DNA from: Micromonospora sp. Llam0
GTDB taxonomy: Bacteria > Actinomycetota > Actinomycetes > Mycobacteriales > Micromonosporaceae
Assembly: GCF_003751085.1 (NCBI RefSeq)
Contig: NZ_RJJY01000001.1
Coordinates: 62,001 to 126,000, forward strand
Length of the DNA: 64,000 nucleotides
Direction: 5' to 3'
The notes below the pieces were generated by a model. That model was given only the letters and a program-made list of their open reading frames with translations, ran no database searches and had not been told where the DNA came from. The translations under genes and the position numbers were made by a program. This document shows, piece after piece, positions 27,187 to 38,938 of the stretch. Within the stretch, counting starts at the first letter, position 1. Each line of letters begins with the position of its first letter.

Positions 27187-28545
27187 TTGGCGCTGTCGTA
27201 CAGGTACACGGCGGTGGGGAACGGGTTGCGAACGGATCACCCGATTCCGGATCTGCCGTTCGTCGACGACTCCCACCTGCCGCTGGACGACCCGGACGCG
27301 ATCGAAGCGATCGGCCGCAAGCCCGGCGTCAACGGAACCTGGGGCCGTACGGATTTGTGCAAGGACGGTGGCTGGGTTGCCTTCACGACCGACGTCCTGC
27401 GACCGGATCTGGGCTGGGTGGTCCGCTGGCACCCCGAGCACGGCCGGTCGGTGGTGCTCTATCGCGACGAGGACGTGGCGAGCGCGTACATGTCCTACGA
27501 GGACGAGGCCCTGCTGTTCCGTGCCGGCGGCTACTGGTGGGACGGCACGACGTGGTATCGGCCGTCGCAGGTATTCGACCGGGCTCGGGAGATCTACGTC
27601 AACCGGCCGGTCCCGGCCGCGTTGACGATCAGTGCCGCCGACCTGCCACAGGGCGACCCCGGGAAGGGCGCGGTGTGGGCGATCACTGAGCTCGGCCCCG
27701 ACACGATGACGCCCGCCGCCTCGCGCCGCTGGCATGACGACCTCGCGCTATGGGCGCTGCGGCACGGGTCAGTGCGGCACCTGGCGGGCTGCGTCGTGCA
27801 CCTCACCGCTCCGGAACTTGCGGCGGACCAGCTCCTCGGCGTGGCCGAGCTGGCCGAGATCGCCGGGATCGGCGCCAGCACCCTGCGCGCCTACCAGACC
27901 CGAGGCGAGAGCGACGTGCCGCTGGCGCAGGCCACCGTCGGTGGGCGCAGCATGTGGTCCCGACCGGTCGCCGAGGACTGGGCCGAAACCCGCCGCCGCT
28001 CCCGCGACGGCGTCGCCCGCACCATGGCCGACCGCGATCACGAGAATCTGTCGGTCGGTGTGGCGCGGCTGTGGGACTACTTCACCAACGCCTTTGTCAT
28101 CGACCTGTGGGACCGAGACAGAAACCGCAAGAGGTTCGCGCTGCGCTGGCGTACCAAGGCGGCGGTGCGTGACGTTGCCTACGACGTCGCCTGGACCGCT
28201 GCCGCCAGCCTCGATCGGATCGTCCCACTCGGCGATCTCGGAGCGACGATCCGCGCCGCCGTGTTGTTCGAGCTCGCAGACTGGCAGCGCACGGTGCGCA
28301 ATGACGAGGTGAGTTACCCGATCAATCACGCGATTGCCCGGATGCTCGACTGGTTGATCCAGCACGAGCCCGGGCATGCCCGGGCCGTCGTCGCGGAGAT
28401 CGTCGGCGAGGCCGAGCGTGGCCTGGGTATTCCGCCCGAGGTCACCGGCTCCTCTCTGCGTCAGGCTCTCGCGTTGGACGGCAAACTGTCTGGCGAGAAC
28501 GCCTACGCCGAGTTTCTGGACCTCGTCCTACCACCGGACGACTGA
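27187..28545 (+). CDS. Unknown protein with MerR/excisionase-like helix-turn-helix
   Basis: 452 aa; TTG at 27187 with TTGGAGG at the right distance. Three regions can be seen. An N-terminal 145-residue domain is rich in Trp, Asp and aromatic residues (YWWDGTTWYRPSQVF). A central stretch, LLGVAELAEIAGIGASTLRAYQ, reads as an AlpA/MerR-like helix-turn-helix followed by a wing-like VGGRSMWSRPVAEDW. A helical C-terminal domain of about 180 residues completes it. No family is recognised. Its codon use is less extreme than that of its neighbours, and it stands alone between argS and the hut operon, consistent with an acquired gene. It may bind the palindrome in its own promoter. Confidence 0.55.
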   Translation: MALSYRYTAVGNGLRTDHPIPDLPFVDDSHLPLDDPDAIEAIGRKPGVNGTWGRTDLCKDGGWVAFTTDVLRPDLGWVVRWHPEHGRSVVLYRDEDVASAYMSYEDEALLFRAGGYWWDGTTWYRPSQVFDRAREIYVNRPVPAALTISAADLPQGDPGKGAVWAITELGPDTMTPAASRRWHDDLALWALRHGSVRHLAGCVVHLTAPELAADQLLGVAELAEIAGIGASTLRAYQTRGESDVPLAQATVGGRSMWSRPVAEDWAETRRRSRDGVARTMADRDHENLSVGVARLWDYFTNAFVIDLWDRDRNRKRFALRWRTKAAVRDVAYDVAWTAAASLDRIVPLGDLGATIRAAVLFELADWQRTVRNDEVSYPINHAIARMLDWLIQHEPGHARAVVAEIVGEAERGLGIPPEVTGSSLRQALALDGKLSGENAYAEFLDLVLPPDD

Positions 28546-28867
28546 CCGGCGTAGACACGATGACGGCGGGGCGATCCGCGAGATCAGCCCCGGACCGAGC
28601 CGATGCTCGATGGCCCCGGCCTCAACAAGGTCCGCTGCCGGACGTCCGCCGATGTCCAGCCGCGCCTAACCATCGGCCCACCGCTGCCACCAGCGGACAA
28701 CCTCGTTTGCCTCCAAACCGTCGCCTCGGCGATGTCCGCCAGGTCCGACCCGGCCAACAGAGCAACGCGAATCATCAAAGGGCTGCCAGCTTATCCACCG
28801 CACAGCACCCACGGTGCCGGCCTAGCAGATAGCGGGCCGGCACGGCGTGACGGCGGCACGCATCGGG
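28546..28867. other. 322-base region without a convincing gene
   Basis: The gap lies between the convergent unknown gene and hutH. A 64-codon minus-strand frame (28584-28778, with LLAGSDLADIAEATVWRQ) might be a relic of a helical protein, but it has no ribosome site and matches nothing I know. The direct repeats and GC-rich short palindromes (GCCGGC...GCCGGC) near 28820-28845 could end hutH or argS-side transcription. Confidence 0.4.
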
Positions 28868-30409
28868 TCAGTGCAGGGGGCCGATCTCGGATTCGATCGC
28901 GCAGCGCAACTCCCGGCCGGCCACCACCGCGCGCGTCGCCTCCAACGCCGGGGCCAGGAAGACATCCGGCCCCGGCTCACCGGCGAGCTTGCCGACGATC
29001 TCGACCGCCGCCTGCCCGGCCGGCGACGGCCGTAACGGGGCCCGCAACTGCAGGCCGCGTACCGCCGCCAGCAGCTCCACCGCGAGCAGACTGGTCAGGT
29101 TGTCCAGCACCGTACGCAGCTTGCGGGTCGCCGCCCAGCCCATCGACACGTGGTCCTCCTGCATTCCGGAGGTCGGCACCGAGTCCACCGAGGCCGGTGC
29201 GGCCAACCGGCGGTTCTCCGCGACGATGCCGGCCGCGGTGTACTGGGCGATCATCAGCCCGGAGTTGACCCCGGCGTCCGGGGACAGGAACGCCGGCAGG
29301 CCCCGGGACCGGTTCACGTCGAGCAGCCGGTCCACCCGGCGTTCGCTGATCGACCCGACCTCGGCGGCCGCGATGGCCAGGAAGTCGGCGGCGAAGCCGA
29401 GCGGCGCACCGTGGAAGTTGCCGGTCGACTCGACCCGCCCGTCCGGTAGCACCACCGGGTTGTCCACCACCGACCGTAACTCCCGGCCGGCGACCGCGCC
29501 GGCGAACGTCAGCGTGTCCCGGGCCGCCCCGGCCACCTGCGGCGCGCAGCGCATCGAGTAGGCGTCCTGCACCGCGTGCAGCAGATCGTCGCGGTGCGAG
29601 TCCATCACCGCCGAGTCCTGCAGCAGCCGGTGGATGTTGCCCGCCGACACGCCCTGACCGGGATGTGGCCGGATGGTGTGCAGGTCGGCCTGGAACGGCC
29701 GGTCCGAGCCGAGCATCGCCTCGATCGCCAGCGCGGCGGTGACGTCCGCCATGGTGAACAGGTGCCCGGCGTCCTCGACCGCCAGCAGCAGCATGCCGAG
29801 CATCCCGTCGGTGCCGTTGATCAGCGCCAGACCCTCCTTGGCGGCCAGCTCCACCGGGGCCAGCCCGGCCCGACGCAACGCCACCGCGCCGTCGACCCGG
29901 TCCCCGGTGTCCGGATCGCGTACCCAGCCCTCACCCATCAGCACCAGCGCGCAGTGCGCCAACGGCGCCAGGTCACCGGAGGCTCCGAGCGACCCGTGCT
30001 CCGGCACCCACGGGGTGATCCGATGGTTGAGCAGATCCAGCAGCGCCTGGGCGAGCAGCGGCCGTACCCCGGAGCGGCCCAGCGCCAGCGACCGCACCCG
30101 CAGCACCAGCATCGCCCGGACCACCTCGTCGGGCATCGGCGCGCCGACCCCGGCCGCGTGCGAACGGATCAGCGCGTGCTGCAGCTCCGAACGCCGGTCC
30201 GGCGCGACGAAACTGCTGGCCAGCGCGCCGAACCCGGTGGAGACGCCGTACACCGGGCGGCCGTCGCGTTCGATCGACTCGACGATGTCCCGGCTGCGGG
30301 CCATCGCCGCGACCGCGCCGGGGCTCAGCTCGACCCGCGCCCCGTCCCGGGCCACCGCCCGTACCTGGGCTGCGGTCATCCCGTCCGGTCCGATCATCAC
30401 AGTGGACAT
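28868..30409 (-). CDS. hutH: Histidine ammonia-lyase
   Basis: 513 aa; start ATG at 30409, with GGAG seven bases upstream. A second ATG at 30397 overlaps the hutI stop. It deaminates L-histidine to urocanate. The autocatalytic MIO cofactor is made from Ala-Ser-Gly at 143-145 in [15 protein letters not shown]. The conserved Tyr53-64 loop ([12 protein letters not shown]) and the GSD/QxD motif ([10 protein letters not shown], read as [11 protein letters not shown]) are present. It is the last gene of the hut operon, coupled to hutI by a 13-base overlap. Confidence 0.97.
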   Translation of the reverse strand: MSTVMIGPDGMTAAQVRAVARDGARVELSPGAVAAMARSRDIVESIERDGRPVYGVSTGFGALASSFVAPDRRSELQHALIRSHAAGVGAPMPDEVVRAMLVLRVRSLALGRSGVRPLLAQALLDLLNHRITPWVPEHGSLGASGDLAPLAHCALVLMGEGWVRDPDTGDRVDGAVALRRAGLAPVELAAKEGLALINGTDGMLGMLLLAVEDAGHLFTMADVTAALAIEAMLGSDRPFQADLHTIRPHPGQGVSAGNIHRLLQDSAVMDSHRDDLLHAVQDAYSMRCAPQVAGAARDTLTFAGAVAGRELRSVVDNPVVLPDGRVESTGNFHGAPLGFAADFLAIAAAEVGSISERRVDRLLDVNRSRGLPAFLSPDAGVNSGLMIAQYTAAGIVAENRRLAAPASVDSVPTSGMQEDHVSMGWAATRKLRTVLDNLTSLLAVELLAAVRGLQLRAPLRPSPAGQAAVEIVGKLAGEPGPDVFLAPALEATRAVVAGRELRCAIESEIGPLH

Positions 30410-31578
30410 ACTGGTACTCCGTCGCGCAGGACCTGATGGACAAGGGGCACCCCCGGCCGGTAGGCCAGGTGCAGATGCGACGGTGCGTCGAGTAGCAGCA
30501 GGTCGGCGCGGGCACCCGGGTGCAGTACGCCGACGTCGGCGCGGCGCAGCGCCCGCGCGCCACCGGCGGTCGCCGCCCAGACAGCCTCCGCGGGGGTCAT
30601 CCCCATCTCCCGTACCGCCAGCGCCACACAGAACGGCATCGACGTGGTGTACGACGAGCCCGGGTTGCAGTCGGTGGCCAACGCCACCGTCGCACCGGCG
30701 TCGAGCAGCCGGCGGGCATCCGGGTACGCCGACCGGGTGGAGAACTCCGCGCCCGGCAGCAGCGTCGCCACCGTCGCCGAGCCGGCCAGCGCCGCCACGT
30801 CGGTGTCGGACAGATGGGTGCAGTGGTCGGCGCTGGCGGCCCCCAGCTCCACCGCCACCGATACCCCAGGGCCGGGCCCCAACTGGTTGGCGTGCACCCG
30901 CAGCCCCAGGCCGGCGGCGGCCCCGGCGGCGAGCACCGCGCGGGCCTGGTCGCCGTCGAACGCGCCGCGTTCGCAGAACACGTCAACCCAGCGGGCGTAC
31001 GGGGCCGCGGCCGCCAACATCGGGCCGGTGACCAGGTCGACGTAGTCGCCCGGGTGGTCCGCGTACTCGGCCGGCGCCACATGCGCGCCGAGGAACGTCG
31101 TCTCGTCGGTGAACTCCGCCGCCACCCGCAGCGACCGGGCCTCGTCGGTGACGCTGAGCCCGTACCCGCTCTTGACCTCGATTGTGGTGCTGCCCTGCCG
31201 CAGCGCTTCACGGCGCAGCCGCCCGACGGTGCCGCGCAGCTCGTCGTCGCTGGCGGCGCGGGTCGCCGCCACCGTGGTCCGGATGCCGCCGCCGTCGTAG
31301 CGGACCCCGGCCATCCGGGCGGCGAACTCGCCCGCCCGGTCCCCGGCGAAGACCAGATGCGCGTGACTGTCCACGAAACCGGGCAGTCCGGCCCGGCCGC
31401 CCGCGTCGATCCGCCGGTCGGCGGCCGGCGCCTGCGCCGCGCGCCCCACCCAGGCGACCCGGTCGCCGTCGACCAGCACCGCCGCGTCGGTCAGCAGCCC
31501 CAGCGGGCCGCCGTCGTGCGTCGGATCGTTGGTGACCAGCTCCCCGATACCGGTCACCAGCAGCGTGCCCGTCGTCAT
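30397..31578 (-). CDS. hutI: Imidazolonepropionase
   Basis: 393 aa, ATG at 31578. This amidohydrolase-superfamily enzyme opens the imidazolone ring to N-formimino-L-glutamate. The metal site starts with [19 protein letters not shown]. The substrate loop GYGLSVTDE and the metal-binding Asp in ATDCNPGSS follow, as in the family. Length is typical. The start overlaps the hutF stop (ATGA) and the end overlaps hutH, so the two are translationally coupled. Confidence 0.96.
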   Translation of the reverse strand: MTTGTLLVTGIGELVTNDPTHDGGPLGLLTDAAVLVDGDRVAWVGRAAQAPAADRRIDAGGRAGLPGFVDSHAHLVFAGDRAGEFAARMAGVRYDGGGIRTTVAATRAASDDELRGTVGRLRREALRQGSTTIEVKSGYGLSVTDEARSLRVAAEFTDETTFLGAHVAPAEYADHPGDYVDLVTGPMLAAAAPYARWVDVFCERGAFDGDQARAVLAAGAAAGLGLRVHANQLGPGPGVSVAVELGAASADHCTHLSDTDVAALAGSATVATLLPGAEFSTRSAYPDARRLLDAGATVALATDCNPGSSYTTSMPFCVALAVREMGMTPAEAVWAATAGGARALRRADVGVLHPGARADLLLLDAPSHLHLAYRPGVPLVHQVLRDGVPVCPL

Positions 31579-32957
31579 CCGGTCGTCACCGCCCGAATCG
31601 CGGCGGCCAGGTCGGCCGGTACGTCGACGTGCAGATGCCGGCCGTCGGCCACCACCGGCCGGCCGTCGACCACCACGTCGGTGACGTCGGCGGCGGTCGC
31701 CGCGAACACCAGACCGGCCGGGTCGACCCCGGCGGTCCGTACGCTGTCGCGTCGGACGGTGACCAGGTCGGCGCGGGCACCGACCGCGATCTGGCCGGCG
31801 TCGGCCCAGCCCAGCGCGGCGTGCCCGGCTCCGGTGGCCATCGAGATCAGCTCGCCGGGGGAGAAGTGTCCCCGCCGGCCGGTGCGCAGCCGCTCGTGTG
31901 TCTCCACCGCCCGCGCCTCCTCGAACAGGTCGACCACCGCGTGGCTGTCACTGCCCACGCTGAGCGCGACCCCGGCGGCCGACAGCGGACCGGCCGGGCC
32001 GATCCCGTCGGCCAGGTCCCGCTCCGTGGTCGGGCAGAGGCAGACCCCGGCCCGCGCGCCGGCCAGCAGCGTCACGTCGGCATCGGTCAGGTGGGTGGCG
32101 TGCACCGCGGTGGTGTCCGGGCCGAGCACCCCGGCGTCGGCCAGCAGCGCCGTCGGGGTCCGGCCGTACCGGGCCAGACAGGCAGCGTTCTCCGCCGGCT
32201 GCTCCGACAGGTGTACGTGCAGCGGGGTGCCCCGCTGCGCCGCCGCCCCGGCGACGACCGGCAGCCCGGCGGCCGGTACCGCCCGTACCGAATGGACCGC
32301 CGCGCCGGCCCGTACGTGGTCACCGGTCGGCCGCCACCCGGCGGACCGGTCCGCCCAGTCGGCCGCGTCGGCGTCGCCGAACCGGCGCTGCACCCCGGTC
32401 AGCGGTGACCCGTCCACCCCGGCGGTCAGGTAGCAGGTGTCCAGCAGGGTGAGCCGCAGCCCGGCGTCGGCGGCGGCCTGCGCGAGCGCGTCGGACATCA
32501 CGTTCGGCTCGGCGTACCGCCGGCCCTGCGGATCGTGGTGCAGGTAGTGGAACTCGCCGACGCAGGTGATCCCGGCGAGCGCCGCCTCGGCGTACACCGC
32601 GCGGGCCAGCGCCAGGTAGCTGTCCGGGTCGAGTCGTGCGGCGACCGCGTACATCCGGTCCCGCCAGGTCCAGAAGCTGCCCCGGTCGTCGTGGGTCCGC
32701 CCGCGCAGCGCCCGGTGGAAGGCGTGCGAGTGGGTGTCGGCCAGGCCGGGCAGGGTCACCCCGGCGAGCCTCGGTACGCCCGGCGGTGCCGCCACCCCGG
32801 CGGTGACCGTGGTGAACCGGCCCGCCTCGGCCTCGATGAGCACCCCGGCCGCCGGGGCCGGCCCGCCCAGCCAGGCGTGTTCGGCGTACCACCGCATCCG
32901 GGTCGCCCCGGCTGCCGGCACCTGCATCCGGGCCGCCCGATCTGCCGGCCGCCTCAT
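31575..32957 (-). CDS. hutF: Formimidoylglutamate deiminase
   Basis: 460 aa; ATG at 32957 overlaps the preceding stop (ATGA). Internal ATGs about 10 and 20 codons on would give the usual [13 protein letters not shown] terminus. It converts N-formimino-L-glutamate to N-formyl-L-glutamate and ammonia. Amidohydrolase metal ligands lie in [13 protein letters not shown], the later HVHLSEQ and HATHLTD, and [17 protein letters not shown]. The presence of HutF marks the five-step (formylglutamate) histidine route, which needs a deformylase. The open frame continues upstream antisense to sense across the next gene but is not coding there. Confidence 0.94.
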   Translation of the reverse strand: MRRPADRAARMQVPAAGATRMRWYAEHAWLGGPAPAAGVLIEAEAGRFTTVTAGVAAPPGVPRLAGVTLPGLADTHSHAFHRALRGRTHDDRGSFWTWRDRMYAVAARLDPDSYLALARAVYAEAALAGITCVGEFHYLHHDPQGRRYAEPNVMSDALAQAAADAGLRLTLLDTCYLTAGVDGSPLTGVQRRFGDADAADWADRSAGWRPTGDHVRAGAAVHSVRAVPAAGLPVVAGAAAQRGTPLHVHLSEQPAENAACLARYGRTPTALLADAGVLGPDTTAVHATHLTDADVTLLAGARAGVCLCPTTERDLADGIGPAGPLSAAGVALSVGSDSHAVVDLFEEARAVETHERLRTGRRGHFSPGELISMATGAGHAALGWADAGQIAVGARADLVTVRRDSVRTAGVDPAGLVFAATAADVTDVVVDGRPVVADGRHLHVDVPADLAAAIRAVTTG

Positions 32958-34218
32958 TCGCCGGCCAGGTCGGCCAGCGCGGCGGCGAGGGCCCGCACCC
33001 CGGCGGCGCAGTCGTCGTCGGTGGCGTGCTCGTTCGGGGCGTGCGACACCCCGGTCGGATTCCGTACGAAGATCATCGCCGTTGGCACGTGTCCGGCCAG
33101 GACACCGGCGTCGTGCCCGGCGGCGGTCGGCAGCACCGGCACCACGCCGGGCAGCTGCGCACCCACCGCCGTGGCGATCCGGTCGGTCAGGTCCGGGTCG
33201 AAGGCGACCGGCGGGCTGTCCGACTCGCGGACCACCGCCACCGCCGTCCCGTCCACCCGCGCCCGGGCCGCCGCCTCGGCACCCACCGCCTCGACCAGCG
33301 TGGCCAGCGCGGTGTCGTCGGCGGCCCGCGCGTCCAGCCAGGCGTGCACCTGGGCCGGGATGGCGTTGGTGGCGTTGGGCCGCACCGCGACCCGGCCGAT
33401 GGTGGCGTGCGCACCCAGCCGGCGGGCCTGCGCGTCCGCGGCGAGTACGGTGTGCGCGCAGGTCAGCATCGGATCCCGGCGGTCGACCATCCGGGTGGTG
33501 CCGGCGTGGTCGCCGGCACCGGTGAACTCCAGGCGCCACCGGCCGTGCGGCCAGATCATGCTGGCCACCCCGACCGGGGCGCCGAGGTCGACCAACGCCC
33601 GGCCCTGCTCGACGTGCAACTCGACGAAGACCCCGACCCGGGCCAACCGGTCCGGGTCCGGCCCGGCCGCCGCCGGGTCGGCGCCGGCCGCCCGCATCGC
33701 CTCGGCCACCGTCACCCCGTCGGAGTCGGTCAGCGCCAGCGCGTACTGCGCCGACACACCGCCGGTCAGCAGCCGCGATCCGAGGCAGGCCAGGCCGAAC
33801 CGGCCCCCCTCCTCCTCGACGAACGCGGCGACGGTCACCGGCCGGGCCGGGGTGAAGCCACGCTCCCGCAGCTCGTCGACGGCGAGCAGCGCCGACACGA
33901 TGCCCAGCGGCCCGTCGTAGCCGCCGCCGTGCGGCACCGAGTCGAAGTGGCTGCCGGTGACCACCGCCGGCGCGGCCGGATCCACACCGGACGGTATCCA
34001 GTCGGCCCACAGGTTGCCGTTGCCGTCGGGGCGCACCGCCAGCCCGCGTCGGACCGCCTCGGTGGTGAACCACTCCCGGCAGGTCAGCTCCGCCGCCGAC
34101 CAGGCGTAGCGCAGGTAGCCGCCGGTGCCCGGATCGCGGCCGATGCCGGCGAGCTGCGTCCACATCGCCCGGAACCGTCCGACCAGCGGATCAGCGGTGG
34201 TCACCGGGGCCGGGCCGG

Positions 34219-34222
<4 letters not shown>
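32954..34222 (-). CDS. M20 amidohydrolase, likely the deformylase step of histidine breakdown
   Basis: 422 aa, ATG at 34222, coupled to hutU and hutF by ATGA overlaps. It belongs to the allantoate amidohydrolase/N-carbamoylase branch of M20. Metal-binding residues are in [20 protein letters not shown] and the catalytic Glu-Glu in [11 protein letters not shown]. The lid domain with HVEQG and the final HAPNEHAT are typical. Such proteins are often labelled allantoate amidohydrolase. Here the operon has HutF but no HutG. An N-formyl-L-glutamate amidohydrolase function would complete the route (inference from context). Confidence 0.85.
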
Positions 34223-35931
<1,709 letters not shown>

Positions 35932-35952
35932 GTCGCGGTCCCTTCCGGGTAG

Positions 35953-36879
35953 TCAGCCGATGAAGACGTTGCGCTGGGCGGCGGAGCGCTCGAACTGCTC
36001 CAGCCGGCGCTGCGCCTCGCCGGGGGCCGCGTCGCAGATCGCCTGCAGCAGCACCATCGCCAACGCCATCGGCGCGGCGTGCAGGTCGAACACCAGCTGG
36101 TCGCCGACCGGTGCGGGCAGCACCAGGTCGGCGTGCTCGGCGGCCGGGCTCAACAGGGAGTCGGTGATCAGCACCACGGCCAGGCCGACGGCGCGCGCTT
36201 CGACCAGCGCGTCGACGGCTTCCCGGGGGTAGCGGGGCAGCACGATGGCCAGCAGCGCGGTCGCGCCGGCCTCCCGGGTCTGCTCCAGACGCTCCGGCAG
36301 CAGGCTGCCGCCGCTGTCCAGCACCCGCACGTCCGGGCGGACCTTCGCGGCGAAGAACCCGAAGTAGGTGGCCAGTGGCGCGGCGGCCCGCAGCCCCAGT
36401 ACCGGCAGCGGGGTGCTGCCGGCCAGCAGGGTGCCGGCGGCGGTCAGCCGGTCCCGATCACCGAGCTGGTCGGCGAGCATGCTCAGCTGCCGGGCCTCGG
36501 CGCGGACCGCGCGCTGCATCTCGTTGTCGGCGGCGTAGGCCCGCCGCCCGCCGCGCCGGGACTCGCCGCGCGGCGCCGGCAGTCCGGCGGCGGCGCCGGA
36601 CTGGCCGGTGCCGACCGGGTTGACGGCGAACTCACGTAGCCGGCGGCGTAGCGCGGGGTAGCCGTCGTAGCCGAGTGCCATTGCGAACCGGGTGACCGAC
36701 GGCTGGCTGACCCGGGCCAGCTCGGCGACCTCGGCGGCGGACAGGAACGCGGCGGAGCCGGCGTGCTGCACCAGGCTGTGCGCGATCCGTCGTTGGGTGG
36801 GGGTGAGGCGGACACCGGTGAACAGGTCGAGCACCCGTTCGGCCGAAGCGGCCGGGACGACCTCGCTGTCATTCACCAT
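35953..36879 (-). CDS. RpiR/MurR-family regulator, probable hut regulator
   Basis: 308 aa; ATG at 36879. A GTG at 36876 sits six bases after TACAGT and would be a leaderless start. It has an N-terminal RpiR HTH (LSAAEVAELARVSQPSVTRFAMALGYDGYPALRRRL, here given by its ends) and a C-terminal SIS domain (VLGLRAAAPLATYFGFFAAKVRPDV; ADLVLPAPVGDQL). SIS domains sense phosphosugars, but RpiR members next to hut genes are known to control histidine catabolism. It is encoded directly upstream of, and in the same direction as, hutU. Confidence 0.88.
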   Translation of the reverse strand: MVNDSEVVPAASAERVLDLFTGVRLTPTQRRIAHSLVQHAGSAAFLSAAEVAELARVSQPSVTRFAMALGYDGYPALRRRLREFAVNPVGTGQSGAAAGLPAPRGESRRGGRRAYAADNEMQRAVRAEARQLSMLADQLGDRDRLTAAGTLLAGSTPLPVLGLRAAAPLATYFGFFAAKVRPDVRVLDSGGSLLPERLEQTREAGATALLAIVLPRYPREAVDALVEARAVGLAVVLITDSLLSPAAEHADLVLPAPVGDQLVFDLHAAPMALAMVLLQAICDAAPGEAQRRLEQFERSAAQRNVFIG

Positions 36880-36884
36880 GACAC

Positions 36885-36904
36885 TGTATGCATTATTTCA
36901 TTCA
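36885..36904. promoter_or_regulatory. Candidate operator of the RpiR-type regulator
   Basis: TGTATG-N8-CATTCA is an inverted repeat (five of six positions per arm) in an AT-rich spot between the regulator start and the divergent MOSC gene. It overlaps the likely -10 (TACAGT) of the regulator-hut transcript. The central ATGCAT adds a second small palindrome. Confidence 0.5.
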
Positions 36905-37007
36905 GCCGGCAACGGTGGCCGCGACGGCACCGGCGGTCGCTGTGGTAGAACCAGCACGTGGAACGCCTGTCGCCGGGTCGCAACCCGGTCCGCACCCGGC
37001 CGCCGTC

Positions 37008-37877
37008 GTGACCGGCGTACGGGTCGCCGCCCTCCACACGTACCCGGTCAAGGGGTGTCGCCGGCTCGACCACGACGACGCCCGGGTCGAACCCTGGGGC
37101 CTGGCCGGCGACCGACGCTGGATGATCATCGACCCGGACGGAGTCGGCATCACCCAGCGGGAGGCTCCGGCGCTGGTCCACATCCACCCCCGGCCCGTCG
37201 CCGGTGGACTCACCCTGCACACCGCCGGCCGGCCGACGCCGGACGTCCCCCCGCCGGTCGTGCCCACACTGGATGTCTGCGCGCCGGTCGCCGGCCCGCC
37301 GGTGCAGGTCCGCGTCTTCCTGGCCAAGGCCCCGGTGCCGGCCCGGCTCGCCGCGGCCACCGCACACGCCTGGATCAGTGCGGTCATCGGTCGACCGGCC
37401 CGACTGGCCTGGCTGGCCGACCCGACCGTACGGGCGGTCGACCCCGACCACGGCCGCCCCGGCGACGTGGTCAGCTTCGCCGACGGCTACCCGGTGCTGC
37501 TGACCAACGCGGCCTCCCTCGACGCGGTCAACGACTGGCTCGTCGAGTCGGGCGACCCGGCCGCGCCGTTGCCGATGCACCGGTTCCGCCCCAACGTGGT
37601 GATCGGTGGAGCGCCGGCCTGGGCCGAGGACGGGTGGCTGGGGCGCCGGATCCGGATCGGCGACGTCACCTTCCGGGTCGCCAAGACCTGCACCCGCTGC
37701 GTCGTCACCACCACCGACCAGGACACCGGCGAACGCGGCCAGCAGCCGCTGCGGATCCTCGCCCGACACCACCGTGGCCCGAAGGGTGTCCTGTTCGGGA
37801 TGAACATCATTCCGGACGGCACCGGACGGATCACCGTCGGCGACAACGTGGTGGTTGCGGCCGGTCCCGACTCTTAG
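37008..37877 (+). CDS. MOSC domain protein (YcbX-like)
   Basis: 289 aa from the GTG at 37008 (VTGVRVAALHTYPVKGCRRL). The N-terminal MOSC_N beta barrel (VKGCRRLDHDDARVEPWGLAGDRRWM, cited by PVKGC and LAGDRRWM) is followed by a MOSC domain with RFRPNVVI and the cysteine motif KTCTRCVVTTTDQDTG. These proteins bind the molybdenum cofactor and reduce N-hydroxylated compounds such as base analogues. There is no ferredoxin domain. Longer upstream frames are rejected because they lack a ribosome site and a typical start. Confidence 0.88.
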   Translation: MTGVRVAALHTYPVKGCRRLDHDDARVEPWGLAGDRRWMIIDPDGVGITQREAPALVHIHPRPVAGGLTLHTAGRPTPDVPPPVVPTLDVCAPVAGPPVQVRVFLAKAPVPARLAAATAHAWISAVIGRPARLAWLADPTVRAVDPDHGRPGDVVSFADGYPVLLTNAASLDAVNDWLVESGDPAAPLPMHRFRPNVVIGGAPAWAEDGWLGRRIRIGDVTFRVAKTCTRCVVTTTDQDTGERGQQPLRILARHHRGPKGVLFGMNIIPDGTGRITVGDNVVVAAGPDS

Positions 37878-37931
37878 GTCTCACTTAGGACCGTTGCCCG
37901 GGTACGTCGTAGTACGGCAGCATCACTGGAC

Positions 37932-38930
37932 GTGACCGACGACGGACCCGCCTCCCATGCCCGCCGGACCCGCTGGCTGGCTGGCGGTGCGGCGGCGGCC
38001 GGGGCCGGCCTGCTCGGCCTGCTGCTGGCCGCCCAGGTCGGAGCCAGCCCGGCCTGCGCGGCACCACCCGTCGGCGGCGGCAACCACCAGGGCAAGGCCA
38101 CCTTCTACGACGCGCAGGGGCAGGGCGGCAACTGCTCGTTCGACAGCGCGCCGGCCGACCGGATGTACGTCGCGCTCGGCCCGGACGAGTACGCCGACGC
38201 CGCCGCGTGCGGCGGGTACCTCGACGTCACCGGTCCCCGCGGCACCGTCCGCGTCGTCGTCATGGACCAGTGCCCGGAGTGCGCCGCCGGTCACATCGAC
38301 CTGTCCCGGGAGGCGTTCGCCCGGATCGCCGACCCGGTGCGGGGCATCGTCGACGTCAGCTACCGGGCGGTGGTCGACCCGCAGACCGGGCCGCTCGCGG
38401 TGCGCGTCAAGGAGGGCGCGTCGCAGTGGTGGTTCGCGGTTCGGGTCACCGACCACGGCAACCCGCTCGCGACGGTCGAGGCCCGAACCGGATCGGGGTG
38501 GCGCGGACTTGTCCGGCACGACTACAACTACTGGCTCGCCGACGACGGGCTCGGCCCCGGCCCGTACTCCCTGCGGGTCACCGACGTGTACGGCAACCGG
38601 GCGACCGTGCCGGGGGTCCAGTTGGCCCCGGAGCGGACCCAGCGGACCGACGTGCGGCTGTATGGCAGCGGATCGGGTTCCGGCTCCGGCTCCCGGTCGT
38701 CCGGGTCGTCCTCGGCCGCCGGGGGCTCCGGTGCCGACCGGTCCGGTGACCGGTCCACGGCGGCCCAGACCACGCCGGCCGCCGAACCACCGTCGCCAGG
38801 TCCGACGCCCACCGGGTCGGCCTCGCCGGGTCCGTCGCCAACCGCCGGTGCAGCGGGTCTCGGCGCGGCCGCCAGCCCGTCGACGGTGCCGGCCGCGGCT
38901 CCTGCCGACCCGCCGTCAGTCTGCCGCTGA
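37932..38930 (+). CDS. Bacterial expansin (EXLX1-like) with Ser/Pro-rich tail
   Basis: 332 aa, GTG at 37932. Signal peptide to about residue 43 (AAQVGASPACA). Domain 1 is a double-psi beta barrel: GKATFYDAQGQGGNCSF, then MDQCPECAAGHIDLS with Asp112, the equivalent of the essential Asp of EXLX1. Domain 2 is CBM63-like, with KEGASQWWFAVRV (Trp166/167) and DYNYW (Tyr198/200), the aromatic cellulose-binding strip. A low-complexity Gly/Ser and Pro/Thr tail of about 100 residues follows. Expansins loosen cellulose or peptidoglycan networks without hydrolysis. The protein suggests a plant- or litter-associated lifestyle. Confidence 0.88.
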   Translation: MTDDGPASHARRTRWLAGGAAAAGAGLLGLLLAAQVGASPACAAPPVGGGNHQGKATFYDAQGQGGNCSFDSAPADRMYVALGPDEYADAAACGGYLDVTGPRGTVRVVVMDQCPECAAGHIDLSREAFARIADPVRGIVDVSYRAVVDPQTGPLAVRVKEGASQWWFAVRVTDHGNPLATVEARTGSGWRGLVRHDYNYWLADDGLGPGPYSLRVTDVYGNRATVPGVQLAPERTQRTDVRLYGSGSGSGSGSRSSGSSSAAGGSGADRSGDRSTAAQTTPAAEPPSPGPTPTGSASPGPSPTAGAAGLGAAASPSTVPAAAPADPPSVCR

Positions 38931-38938
38931 CCCCGCCG

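Noticed and set aside
28584-28778. Small minus-strand gene upstream of the unknown protein's 3' end
   Set aside because: No ribosome site, no recognisable domain and GC pattern like the surrounding noncoding DNA.
31575-34163. A continuous 862-codon minus-strand frame suggesting a fused hutF protein
   Set aside because: The upstream part lies out of frame over the M20 amidohydrolase gene and translates to Arg/Gly-rich low-complexity sequence; hutF begins at the coupled ATG at 32957.
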